Shown here piece by piece: positions 8,714 to 15,342 of a stretch of DNA of 46,582 nucleotides. The notes below the pieces were generated by a model that was not told the DNA's origin, ran no database searches, and worked only from the letters and a program-made list of their open reading frames with translations. Source of the DNA: UMGS1649 sp964481385. Its GTDB lineage: Bacteria; Bacillota; Clostridia; TANB77; CAG-465. How positions within the stretch are numbered: the stretch's first letter is position 1; each line of letters starts with the position of its first letter. The stretch spans positions 1-46,582 of the forward strand of contig CAYZTN010000002.1 of NCBI GenBank assembly GCA_964481385.1. The letters are read 5' to 3'. The position numbers and the translations under genes are program-made.

Positions 8714-9838
8714 ATGAAGTTTAAAGACAAAGTATTAAAAGGAAGTACTACCACTCTTCCTAAGCTATTTATATGTACTCCTAGAATATCTGTAGGTGGA
8801 ATGGAAAGAGCATATATAAATATGCTTAATATGAGTAATATTACAAAAAACTATGAAGTATGGGCATATGTGGGATATGTAAAAGATAAAGAATACTTAA
8901 AGGATATTCCAGAGAATGTTCATTTGCATGTTGTATGCAAGAATAAGTGGGTTACAAAAAACAAAATTAAAGCGGTATTTAGTATGTTAAAAGATAGTTT
9001 AACTATGCCGAAATTTAGTAAAGCAATTTGTTTTGGACATAACAATATGTTTTTATCTTTACTTACAAGACGTGCAAGTAGTGATAATGTCATATTTGTA
9101 CATGCAGATTTAGATAGCAGAACTACTAAAGAATTAAGACAGATGAAACGCACTATTAAGTTTGAAAGCTTTAAGAAGGTAGTTTGTGTATCCAATAAAG
9201 TGGCAGACAGCTTCAAAAAGCATTTTTCAAATAAAGACGTTTCGGTTATAAATAACTATATAGACGGAGAGAAAATACTTGCTGAGGCAAATGTACAATT
9301 TGAAGACGCAAACGATATGTCTAGCACACTTTCTTTTGTAAATATATGTAGACAAGAAGAAAAAAGCAAAAAGCTTACTCGTGTAATATATGCTGTACAA
9401 AGGTTAAAAGAAGAAGATTTTAATTTTAAACTATATCTAATAGGCGACGGACCAGATACTGCTATGTATAAGGCCTTGGTGGACAAACTAAATCTAAATG
9501 ACTATATTGTATTTCTTGGACAAAAAACTAATCCTTATCCATATATTAAAAACTCTTCTGCTTTAGTATTTTGCTCAATATATGAAGGATATGGTATTGT
9601 ATTAGACGAAGCAAGAGTGCTAAATACTCCGTTTATATCTACTGATGTAGCTGACGCCTCCCTTATTGCTTCTAAGGGATACGGTATTGTTTGTGCTAAT
9701 TCAGAAGAAGGAATATATAACGGTATGAAGCAGTTTATTAAAGAGGGATACGAAATTAAAGTTCCTTTTGATTACACAAAGTTTAATGATAAAATAACAG
9801 ATGGAATAGATAAATTATTGGAGGATAACAATGCATGA
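8714..9838 (+). CDS. GT4 family glycosyltransferase
   Basis: 374 aa, GT-B fold. RISVGGMERAYINML near the N-terminus is the acceptor-side glycine loop. The C-terminal Rossmann half has FVNICRQEEKSKKLTRVI, YLIGDGPD and the EX7E-like segment CSIYEGYGIVLDEA (about residues 285-300), which binds the donor phosphates and ribose. It is a retaining enzyme, cytoplasmic, acting on the lipid-linked oligosaccharide. It ends eight bases inside the next gene. Confidence 0.85.
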   Translation: MKFKDKVLKGSTTTLPKLFICTPRISVGGMERAYINMLNMSNITKNYEVWAYVGYVKDKEYLKDIPENVHLHVVCKNKWVTKNKIKAVFSMLKDSLTMPKFSKAICFGHNNMFLSLLTRRASSDNVIFVHADLDSRTTKELRQMKRTIKFESFKKVVCVSNKVADSFKKHFSNKDVSVINNYIDGEKILAEANVQFEDANDMSSTLSFVNICRQEEKSKKLTRVIYAVQRLKEEDFNFKLYLIGDGPDTAMYKALVDKLNLNDYIVFLGQKTNPYPYIKNSSALVFCSIYEGYGIVLDEARVLNTPFISTDVADASLIASKGYGIVCANSEEGIYNGMKQFIKEGYEIKVPFDYTKFNDKITDGIDKLLEDNNA

Positions 9839-10706
9839 AGATAATTTAATTAAGAAGGCTTTTAAAGCCTTTATAGTAGGAGTAGGGAATATAAACGATG
9901 TATGGGCAAATAAAATTATGTATAAAGTCCATACAGGCAAAACACTTAACTTAGACAATCCTGTACTACTTAATGAAAAGCTAATGAAGCTAAAGTTAGA
10001 AGAATATAATAATGATCTGCTTGTTGTAAAATGTGCAGATAAGTATAGAGTTCACGAGTACGTTAAAGACTGTGGCTTAGAACATATTCTAAACCCTATT
10101 ATAGCGGTATATGAGAAAGCTGAAGATATAGATTTTGATAAACTTCCAGATAAGTTTGCCTTAAAATGTAATCACGGTTGTGCCTTTAATATAATATGTA
10201 CAGATAAGTCGAAACTTAATAAAGAGAAGACTGTTAAAACGCTAAATAAATGGCTTAAAAAGAAGTTTGGTAAAGAAACAAGGGAGTTACACTATCTTAA
10301 AATAAAGCCTGTAATTATTTGTGAGAAATACATTGAAACAAATGACGGAGCGCTGCCTAACGATTATAAGCTGTATTGTTTTAATGGCGAGCCAAAACTT
10401 GTACTTACATGTTCTGAAAGAGAAAAGGACTTAAAGCTTAACTTCTATGATTTGAATTGGAATGAGTTAATGTATGGCCACGATAAAAACAGAGCTACAA
10501 AGCCAATTGAGAAGCCTGAGTGCTTAGACCAAATGATAGAATATGCGAAGGTGTTATCTAAACCATTTAAATTTGTAAGAGTAGACTTCTACGACTTAAA
10601 TGGCAAACCTTTATTTGGAGAGTTAACATTTACTCCAGCACGTTGTTCAGCTGCCTATTATAACGATGAGGGAGCAAAGGTGCTAGGGGATATGTTGGAA
10701 GTTTAA
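9831..10706 (+). CDS. TupA-like ATP-grasp protein
   Basis: 291 aa. Family features of the TupA-like ATP-grasp group: LNEKLMKLKL, KCADKYRVHEYVKDCGLE, KFALKCNHGC, ICEKYIE, DYKLYCFNGEPKLV, and the FVRVDFYDLNGKPLFGELTFTPA metal-binding end. TupA of alkaliphilic Bacillus makes teichuronopeptide, and relatives occur in capsule clusters, where they probably ligate an amino acid or similar acid to a sugar. It overlaps the GT4 gene by 8 bp and is the last gene before the operon terminator, so the polymer may carry an amide-linked modification. Confidence 0.8.
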   Translation: MHEDNLIKKAFKAFIVGVGNINDVWANKIMYKVHTGKTLNLDNPVLLNEKLMKLKLEEYNNDLLVVKCADKYRVHEYVKDCGLEHILNPIIAVYEKAEDIDFDKLPDKFALKCNHGCAFNIICTDKSKLNKEKTVKTLNKWLKKKFGKETRELHYLKIKPVIICEKYIETNDGALPNDYKLYCFNGEPKLVLTCSEREKDLKLNFYDLNWNELMYGHDKNRATKPIEKPECLDQMIEYAKVLSKPFKFVRVDFYDLNGKPLFGELTFTPARCSAAYYNDEGAKVLGDMLEV

Positions 10707-10719
10707 TATAAAATATACA

Positions 10720-10754
10720 TACTCTTTAGGGAAGTATCCTTAGAGGGTATTTTT
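10720..10754 (+). terminator. terminator of the polysaccharide operon
   Basis: A 13-bp stem with three G-U pairs (10720-10732 with 10737-10749), a 4-nt loop and five T. It lies 14 bp after the TupA-like stop codon. Confidence 0.85.
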
Positions 10755-10776
10755 ATGTGCATTGTTGTTTTTATGT

Positions 10777-10805
10777 TTGACATAAATGTAAGGTCATGGT
10801 AAATT
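10777..10805 (+). promoter_or_regulatory. possible promoter of the small basic protein
   Basis: TTGACA (10777-10782), 17 bp, TAAATT (10800-10805). The -35 overlaps ACATAAATGT (10780-10789), the same palindromic core found in the sigma4-type promoters. The -10 is weak. Confidence 0.45.
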
Positions 10806-10840
10806 TAATACCAAATCTCAAAAGGAAGGGGTGAGAACAC

Positions 10841-11212
10841 ATGTTTAATAAGTATAAATATATGTATTTATTGCATACACAAAAGGAGCTTTACCAAAAT
10901 ATAGCTAAAAGAAAAGTGCATAAGCCAAGAAAAGTAAGAGATAAAGTATATATACTAAAAGTAAATAGAAGAATATCTAATTTAATTATTTGTTCAGTTG
11001 CTTTTACAATTCGTTCAATGTGGTATTATAGGGTAGAGGATATATCTGTATGGGAATATTTTGATAGAGAAGATTTTGATAAAACATATAACGATTTGAG
11101 ATATTTAGTTTTATATTTAAATTGTAAAAATGAGAGTATATATAAAAATTATTCAAGTCTAACTTGTAGGTTAGATAAGAAAAAGACAAAAGATAAAGTT
11201 AGGAAAAGATAG
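10841..11212 (+). CDS. small, very basic hypothetical protein
   Basis: 123 aa. I do not recognise it. About a quarter of the residues are Lys or Arg, concentrated at residues 20-45 and in the last 15 residues, with many Tyr and a moderately hydrophobic stretch at 45-60 (SNLIICSVAFTIRSMWYY). There is no signal peptide or Cys cluster. The charge suggests nucleic acid or membrane binding. A strong AAGGAAGGGG ribosome site precedes the ATG and a possible promoter lies at 10777, so it is probably expressed. Confidence 0.55.
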   Translation: MFNKYKYMYLLHTQKELYQNIAKRKVHKPRKVRDKVYILKVNRRISNLIICSVAFTIRSMWYYRVEDISVWEYFDREDFDKTYNDLRYLVLYLNCKNESIYKNYSSLTCRLDKKKTKDKVRKR

Positions 11213-11229
11213 TATGAAAGAGTATGAGT

Positions 11230-11289
11230 AATAGCATAATTCGAGTGGGAACAGGAGGCAAAAAGGTGTTTCAAGAGAATTATGCTATT
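11230..11289 (+). repeat. 13-bp perfect inverted repeat with a 34-nt loop
   Basis: AATAGCATAATTC (11230-11242) and GAATTATGCTATT (11277-11289). The loop holds an AGGAGG ribosome site (11253-11258) and a GTG. No T-run follows, so it is not a typical terminator. It could be an RNA stem presenting the ribosome site, or a recombination or protein-binding site. Confidence 0.6.
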
Positions 11290-11352
11290 TCGCAAAATAG
11301 ATATTTTGTTATTTTCAGAGAAGAAACTATTGCAAATAAACCTCTTTTCTGA
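11266..11352 (+). CDS. possible 28-residue small protein
   Basis: A GTG start at 11266 lies 7 nt after a perfect AGGAGG (11253-11258), and the frame runs 28 codons to TGA at 11350-11352. The product begins MFQENYAISQNRYF, is not hydrophobic and matches nothing I know. The ribosome site and start lie in the loop of the 13-bp inverted repeat, and the repeat's right arm is inside the coding sequence, so translation could depend on that stem. Seen directly: the site, spacing and frame. That it is translated is inferred. Confidence 0.35.
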   Translation: MFQENYAISQNRYFVIFREETIANKPLF

Positions 11353-11486
11353 TATTATATAGCTATCAGTACAAATTACAAACTGTTATATGGATAATAC
11401 ATATATTATATATTTACATATTTACATACATATTATTTTAATTATATAATTTATTATATATATTTCCGTATATTATTTGTATATTT

Positions 11487-11623
11487 GACGCTCTCTCTTG
11501 TGGTTTTACTCAAAATATTGAGATTTGCTTAAATTTGTATTTCAGCCTCTTTTTTCAGAGGTAAAACAATATGGCTCACTTTCTAAAAGTGTCTTAAAAT
11601 CGATTCTAGAGCGTCGTTTTTTT
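11487..11623 (+). promoter_or_regulatory. structured leader ending in a terminator-like stem, before the recombinase
   Basis: An outer 8-bp stem pairs GACGCTCT (11487-11494) with AGAGCGTC (11608-11615), followed by G and seven T directly abutting the GGAGG ribosome site (11624-11628). Inside are three hairpins: CTCAA/TTGAG (11509-11522), CCTCT/AGAGG (11546-11561) and CACTTT/AAAGTG (11577-11591). This is a junction-type fold with an intrinsic-terminator end, so it could act as an attenuator or riboswitch-like leader. No known family was recognised. Confidence 0.45.
11593..11622 (+). repeat. 30-bp repeat, copy 1, upstream of the recombinase
   Basis: Matches 12629-12658 at 28 of 30 positions, in the same orientation. 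The shared core is TTAAAATCGATTCTAGA followed by CGTC and a T-run. Both copies are preceded by two short hairpins of different sequence and by TTTCAGCC. Confidence 0.7.
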
Positions 11624-11633
11624 GGAGGTTTTT

Positions 11634-12584
11634 ATGAAAAAGACGGATTTTGAAGATGTTCCTGTTATTATGCAAGATTTCTTGAAAAATTACTTAACTG
11701 TGGCTAAAGGTCGTTCTGCATTAACTGTTAGTGAATATTATTATGACTTAAGAGACATTTTTAAGTTTATAAAACGAGATAAATTTAATATTAAAATTGA
11801 TGATTACAAAGAATTAAATATTTCAGATTTAGATTTAGATTTTTTTAAATCTGTAACTACTGACGAACTTTACGAATATTTGTTTGCACATTCAAATAAA
11901 TCAGTTTCTAGAGCTAGAAAAATTTCTTCAATGAAAACTTTTTTTAATTATTTATGTAATATTAAAAAAGTAATAGATAAAAATCCTTGTGTTGGTTTGG
12001 AAGGGCCAAAATTAGAAAGTAGATTACCAAAATATTTACAGCTAGACGAAGCCCTCTCTCTCCTACACTCAGTTTCTGGAGAATTTCAAGAGCGTGACAC
12101 TGCTATCCTTACTATATTCTTAAACTGCGGCTTACGTTTATCTGAGCTTGTAAATATTAACCTATGTGATATTAAAGGAGATACCCTCACTATTATAGGT
12201 AAAGGAAATAAAGAACGTAGTATTTACTTAAATGACGCTTGTAAAAAAGCTATAAAAGAGTATTTAGTTGTTAGACCAGTAGATAAAGTAAAAGATAAAA
12301 ATGCACTGTTTTTAAGCAAGCAAAACAAAAGAATTAGTCCTAGAATGGTAGAGCTTATGGTTAAAAAGTATATTCAGCTTGCAGGACTAGACACTAGAAA
12401 ATATACTCCACATAAACTAAGACACACTGCAGCAACTCTTATGCACAAATATGGCAATGTTGATGTTTTAACGCTTCAGCAAATATTAGGACATGAAAGT
12501 ATAGCTACTACTCAGATTTATACTCACATAGATCGTGAAGATGTAAAACAAGCTCTAGAAAGCAATCCATTAAACAAAATTTAG
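11634..12584 (+). CDS. tyrosine recombinase (XerC/D-like integrase)
   Basis: 316 aa from ATG 11634, five bases after GGAGG; an in-frame TTG at 11622 overlaps the leader T-run and is unlikely. An N-terminal SAM-like core-binding domain (about 1-105) precedes the catalytic domain with the full set: Arg in CGLRLSEL, Lys in GKGNKERSIY, HxxR in HKLRHTAA, His in LGHESIATTQ and the nucleophile Tyr in IYTHI. It cuts and rejoins DNA through a phosphotyrosine link. A 30-bp direct repeat lies on each side of the gene, so it may act on its own flanks. It could equally be the chromosomal Xer enzyme. Confidence 0.85.
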   Translation: MKKTDFEDVPVIMQDFLKNYLTVAKGRSALTVSEYYYDLRDIFKFIKRDKFNIKIDDYKELNISDLDLDFFKSVTTDELYEYLFAHSNKSVSRARKISSMKTFFNYLCNIKKVIDKNPCVGLEGPKLESRLPKYLQLDEALSLLHSVSGEFQERDTAILTIFLNCGLRLSELVNINLCDIKGDTLTIIGKGNKERSIYLNDACKKAIKEYLVVRPVDKVKDKNALFLSKQNKRISPRMVELMVKKYIQLAGLDTRKYTPHKLRHTAATLMHKYGNVDVLTLQQILGHESIATTQIYTHIDREDVKQALESNPLNKI

Positions 12585-12628
12585 CAAATTTCAGCCATAT
12601 ATTTACATGGCGTTTTTTCGAAAACTGC

Positions 12629-12658
12629 CTTAAAATCGATTCTAGAACGTCATTTTTT
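12629..12658 (+). repeat. 30-bp repeat, copy 2, downstream of the recombinase
   Basis: Differs from copy 1 at two positions (G to A in both). It is preceded by the hairpins GCCAT/ATGGC (12594-12611) and GTTTT-TTCG-AAAAC (12612-12625), giving the same layout as copy 1 with different stem sequences. No upstream partner for its AGAACGTC was found. Confidence 0.7.
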
Positions 12659-12667
12659 GTGAAAAAT

Positions 12668-12706
12668 AAGATAGGTTATGCAAAAATGGCCTATCTTTAG
12701 TTTTTT
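12668..12706. terminator. bidirectional terminator between recombinase and LysM gene
   Basis: AAGATAGG (12668-12675) pairs with CCTATCTT (12690-12697). T-rich tails follow on the plus strand (12701-12706) and on the minus strand (complement of the A-run at 12662-12666). It serves the two convergent genes. Confidence 0.75.
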
Positions 12707-12713
12707 GTTATTC

Positions 12714-12995
12714 TTAGTATATTGGAACGAAAATTATATCTCCAACATATATAATTGAGTCTGTCATATTGTTTATCTCTTTTATATCATACATTATACG
12801 GTATACATCTGTATTATCTTCATCTACCATTTCATTTGCAATAGACCATAAAGTATCACCTGGCATTACAACAAGCTCTTTTGTTACAAATTCTTTCTTA
12901 GCCAATAGACTATTGAATATAAAATGTAATACCATAATAAATAGGAATAGTATAACTACATTTCTTAATAATAATTTTAAACTACGTTTTTTCAT
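12714..12995 (-). CDS. membrane-anchored LysM protein (YneA-like)
   Basis: 93 aa from ATG 12995; a TTG 12 bases upstream is a weaker choice. A basic head, one membrane helix (about residues 9-30) and a single C-terminal LysM domain starting at ELVVMPGDTLWSIANEM. LysM binds peptidoglycan, so the protein sits on the outer face of the membrane. The size and order match YneA, the SOS-induced division inhibitor of Bacillus, but a proper LexA box was not found, so the link is only structural. A consensus promoter precedes it. Confidence 0.65.
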   Translation of the reverse strand: MKKRSLKLLLRNVVILFLFIMVLHFIFNSLLAKKEFVTKELVVMPGDTLWSIANEMVDEDNTDVYRIMYDIKEINNMTDSIIYVGDIIFVPIY

Positions 12996-13024
12996 ATATA
13001 TCACCAAACCCTTGTTCTGGATAT

Positions 13025-13053
13025 ATTATACAGCAAGTACATTTGTTTGTCAA
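13025..13053 (-). promoter_or_regulatory. consensus sigma-A promoter of the LysM gene
   Basis: Reading the minus strand: TTGACA (13053-13048), 17 bp, TATAAT (13030-13025), a perfect match. A palindrome CGAACATTCG lies about 20 bp upstream (13072-13082 region), and the spacer contains AAACAAATGTAC, a poor match to GAAC-N4-GTTC. Confidence 0.9.
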
Positions 13054-13102
13054 CAATTTTATCTAAAAAATCGAATGTTCGTTTGTTTGTTTTATATGAA
13101 AG

Positions 13103-13125
13103 GACTACGGAATTGCTCCGTAGTC
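13103..13125 (-). terminator. hairpin after sigma4-type gene A
   Basis: GACTACGGA pairs with TCCGTAGTC (9 bp, 5-nt loop), six bases past the stop region. The following minus-strand tail CTTTC is only weakly T-rich. Related in stem and loop to the hairpins after genes B and C. Confidence 0.6.
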
Positions 13126-13130
13126 AATTT

Positions 13131-13682
13131 TTATTTAGAACTATATGCTTTGATAATAGCTTTTATTTCCAAGTAGTTTTTCCATCCAGTACCAGAAATC
13201 TTTTTCAATTTTTTATCAGAAATGCCGAATAACTTATCTATGGAATTAATATGTGCACTTTTAAGCGCATTATATGTGCTAACAGAAATAACAATGTTAT
13301 CCATAAACAGGCGTACGTTTTCGGCTTGCCGTTTCGACATAAAGATTTCCATACCGGAAGAGGTACGCATATTTTTAATTGCTTTCAAGTACATTTTGCA
13401 TAATTTATCACGCTCGTAATTTAGTTCTCTTGCAATAGCGCCATATGACTTTGGAGTATTTCCATCAAGGCCATATTTTAATATCAAAATTTTTCTTTCT
13501 AAAGGTTGCAAAGTATTTAGACCTCTCTTCATTGTCGCTATTTTTATTTTTTGACTTTTAGGAGAGCTGAAAAAAGAGTCTCCAACTAGCCGGCGTAAAA
13601 GATTTTCATATCCTATTCTTACTTCTGGAAGATAAGAAAGAGCATCTTCAAAACAACAATCATTCAAAAGCTTCGTTTTCAT
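13131..13682 (-). CDS. sigma-70 region 4 / alpha-CTD chimera, paralogue A
   Basis: 183 aa. Residues about 58-105 resemble sigma-70 region 4 (LQPLERKILILKYGLDGNTPKSYGAIARELNYERDKL), and the last 50 resemble the RNA polymerase alpha C-terminal domain (SVSTYNALKSAHINSIDKLFGISD). Regions 1-3 of a sigma factor are absent. It is the most diverged of three local paralogues: the -35 reading helix reads ERDKLCK rather than TRERIRQ, and the alpha residue equivalent to E. coli Arg265 is Ser. It probably binds DNA and perhaps RNA polymerase as a transcription regulator. It has its own promoter, leader and hairpin. Confidence 0.65.
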   Translation of the reverse strand: MKTKLLNDCCFEDALSYLPEVRIGYENLLRRLVGDSFFSSPKSQKIKIATMKRGLNTLQPLERKILILKYGLDGNTPKSYGAIARELNYERDKLCKMYLKAIKNMRTSSGMEIFMSKRQAENVRLFMDNIVISVSTYNALKSAHINSIDKLFGISDKKLKKISGTGWKNYLEIKAIIKAYSSK

Positions 13683-13749
13683 TTTTTCTCCTTTTTGAGT
13701 TTTTCACTCCCATAATTATTTGGTAACGCTAAGTTTAACTTACTTGTAT

Positions 13750-13778
13750 ATTATAACACATTTATGTAAACTATTCAA
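13750..13778 (-). promoter_or_regulatory. promoter/operator of sigma4-type gene A
   Basis: TTGAAT (13778-13773), 17 bp, TATAAT (13755-13750). The spacer holds ACATTTATGTAAAC (13758-13771, plus-strand reading), whose core ACAT-N2-ATGT type palindrome is shared at the same position with promoters B and C. The leader then has a CCA/TGG hairpin around AAATAATTA and a GAGT/ACTC hairpin before GGAG. Confidence 0.8.
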
Positions 13779-13872
13779 GCAGTATACGAAATGTTTATAA
13801 CTTAAAATTATTTCCTTAACCGGTGTTCCTTCACTGCTGAAAGCTTTATACTTCCTGACTATCTGAATGCTT

Positions 13873-13901
13873 GTGTCATTTGGGACGCTTTCAAATGACA
13901 C
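13873..13901. repeat. 10-bp inverted repeat between genes A and B
   Basis: GTGTCATTTG (13873-13882) pairs with CAAATGACAC (13892-13901), loop of 9. It lies downstream of gene B and of its hairpin. No T-run on either side. The surrounding 13790-13912 holds nothing else recognisable. Confidence 0.5.
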
Positions 13902-13914
13902 TGTTTTGCAATAT

Positions 13915-13946
13915 AATAAGCTGCGGAAATTACTCCACAGCTTATT
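13915..13946 (-). terminator. hairpin after sigma4-type gene B
   Basis: A 12-bp stem with one G-U pair, loop read on the minus strand as AGTAATTT. It shares GGAGTAATTTCC with the hairpin after gene C. No strong T-run follows, so termination strength is unsure. Confidence 0.6.
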
Positions 13947-13961
13947 CATTTACTTGGACCT

Positions 13962-14411
13962 CTATGAATCTGGCTTTACCAATACACTATTAGCATTTTG
14001 TTTTTGCTCATTTTCTAGGTACAAATTTCTTTTGCTAACACTAAATGTAGTAATTTTTGAAGAATGCCGCATCTTTCTTAATGCTTTTACTTCAATTTGA
14101 CGTATACGTCCATGCGTATAACCTAATTTTTGACCAATTGTAGCATATGTCTTTGTAATGCCATCATCAAGACCATATCTCAAAGCAATAACATTTGTCT
14201 CTAACTGAGTCAAAGTTTGTATGCTTTTGGATAATTCGGAAATGATTATCTCATTATCTTTTATTGTTTCAAACGAAGTAACTCCCAATATGGAGCGAAT
14301 AAGAAGAGCATAGCTCTTTAATTCGCGCTCACCATATCCTTCTGTATCAACAAAGATACGCTTCGCGTCTTTGATTACATTTGTCATTCCAAATTCGTTT
14401 TGTGTGTACAT
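13962..14411 (-). CDS. sigma-70 region 4 protein, paralogue B (no alpha-CTD)
   Basis: 149 aa. It aligns along its whole length with gene C: IKDAKRIFVDTEGYGERELKSYA, then LTQLETNVIALRYGLDDGITKTYA and the helix-turn-helix YTHGRIRQIEVKALRKMRHSS. The -35-contact positions differ from gene C (His-Gly for Arg-Glu). It stops where the alpha-CTD-like part begins in gene C, after NSVLVKPDS, and no remnant of that domain can be read in the following 200 bases. So it lost the tail or never had it. Probably a DNA-binding regulator or partner of A and C. Start follows GAGAGGA. Confidence 0.65.
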   Translation of the reverse strand: MYTQNEFGMTNVIKDAKRIFVDTEGYGERELKSYALLIRSILGVTSFETIKDNEIIISELSKSIQTLTQLETNVIALRYGLDDGITKTYATIGQKLGYTHGRIRQIEVKALRKMRHSSKITTFSVSKRNLYLENEQKQNANSVLVKPDS

Positions 14412-14485
14412 ACTAATCCTCTCTTTTTTGGGAGTTTTCCACTCCCGTAATTATTTGGGAATGCAAAAATTTCATTCACATTTAT

Positions 14486-14514
14486 ATTGTATCATATTTA
14501 TGTAAACTCGTCAA
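14486..14514 (-). promoter_or_regulatory. promoter/operator of sigma4-type gene B
   Basis: TTGACG (14514-14509), 17 bp, TACAAT (14491-14486). The spacer has ATATTTATGTAAAC (14494-14507, plus-strand reading), one base from the motif in A and C and in the identical place. The leader carries a GGGAGT-GGAAA-ACTCCC hairpin before GAGAGGA. Confidence 0.8.
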
Positions 14515-14608
14515 GACGTAAATTGTAAAAATACGGTTTCTTTTCTAAACCCTCTTTAGTAATTAGAAATAATATAACTGCTATTGTTTGTTTGCGCGTT
14601 TTGCAAAG

Positions 14609-14638
14609 AAAAGCTACGGAAATTACTCCGTAGCTTTT
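14609..14638 (-). terminator. terminator after sigma4-type gene C
   Basis: A perfect 12-bp stem AAAAGCTACGGA with TCCGTAGCTTTT, 6-nt loop, then CTTT on the minus strand. Same stem-loop type as after genes A and B. Confidence 0.75.
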
Positions 14639-14648
14639 TGTTACTTGG

Positions 14649-15272
14649 TTACTTGATAGCAAATTCTCTTTTGCAAGCAATCAATTCTTCGTAACCTTTT
14701 TTACCAAGGTTGCGAACTGTAAACAATTCTTCATCAGAAGTGTTGAGTAATTGTTCTACAGTTGTAATACCTGCACGCATTAAGCAATTGTAGCTCCTTA
14801 CGGAAAGATTAAGTTCTTTCACATTTGCCTCTTGACTTAGTAACGCTCTGGTTTCATTTCGCTTTTGCTCAGCTTCAAGCTGCGAGTTCCTTTTACTTAT
14901 ACAATAAGTAGTAACTCTTGACGGATGACGCATTTTTCTTAAAGCTTTCGCTTCAAGTTGATGTATACGCTCACGTGTGTAGTCAAGCAATTTGCTAATT
15001 GCATCACGAGATTTATACATGCCATCGTCAAGACCGTATCTTAATACAAGAGTAGAAGCCTCTAATGGCGTCAACGTGTAATCGATGGTATCTCTCAATC
15101 TTGAAATAACTATATCGTTATCGTTTATCTTATCAAAAGTATCGATACCGAAAATAGCTTTAGCAAGATTTGCATATGCAAAAACTTCAGCTTCACTATA
15201 GTTTTTTGCATCTGCGAAGATACGAGTAGCCTCTGCAAGCGATTTTGCTCTTTCAAGTTTTTTGGTGTTCAT
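14649..15272 (-). CDS. sigma-70 region 4 / alpha-CTD chimera, paralogue C
   Basis: 207 aa from ATG 15272, which follows GAGAGG; longer readings run through the leader. N-terminal conserved block (about 8-60), then sigma region 4 (LTPLEASTLVLRYGLDDGMYKSRDAISKLL, YTRERIHQLEAKALRKMRHPSR), nearly the sequence of a housekeeping sigma. Residues about 155-207 match the alpha-CTD helix-hairpin-helix: LNLSVRSYNCLMRAGITTVE and NLGKKGYEEL, keeping the equivalents of the DNA-contacting E. coli Arg265, Asn268 and Lys298. It cannot be a full sigma factor, having no region 2. A transcription regulator that contacts -35 and UP-like DNA is the inference. Confidence 0.7.
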   Translation of the reverse strand: MNTKKLERAKSLAEATRIFADAKNYSEAEVFAYANLAKAIFGIDTFDKINDNDIVISRLRDTIDYTLTPLEASTLVLRYGLDDGMYKSRDAISKLLDYTRERIHQLEAKALRKMRHPSRVTTYCISKRNSQLEAEQKRNETRALLSQEANVKELNLSVRSYNCLMRAGITTVEQLLNTSDEELFTVRNLGKKGYEELIACKREFAIK

Positions 15273-15342
15273 AATTAACCTCTCTTTTTTTGTTAGTTTC
15301 CACTTCCATAATATTGGAAATGCAAAATTTTTGCTTATATTC

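Larger units (their letters stand above)
11213..11486. other. AT-rich intergenic stretch
   Basis: It holds the inverted repeat and possible small gene at 11230-11352. Its last 100 bases (about 11385-11486) are almost pure A and T with TATA-rich runs. No tRNA or known RNA family was recognised. A further weak hairpin (TCAGAGAAG with CTTTTCTGA, about 11315-11352) overlaps the end of the small frame. Confidence 0.5.

Noticed and set aside
11487..11623. A tRNA, tmRNA or integron attC site in the recombinase leader
   Set aside because: No acceptor stem with anticodon arm, no TTCGA T-loop and no attC core boxes; the hairpins alone do not support these.
11593..12658. The 30-bp repeats as chromosomal dif sites
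   Set aside because: They do not match the Firmicutes dif pattern I know (AT-rich 11-6-11 with TTATGTAAACT), and dif is single-copy.
13025..13085. LexA (SOS) box upstream of the YneA-like gene
   Set aside because: CGAACATTCG has too short a centre and AAACAAATGTAC matches only six of eight fixed bases of GAAC-N4-GTTC.
12769..13419. Plus-strand frames opposite the LysM and sigma4-type genes
   Set aside because: They are antisense shadows without start signals, and the minus-strand genes have clear domains and promoters.
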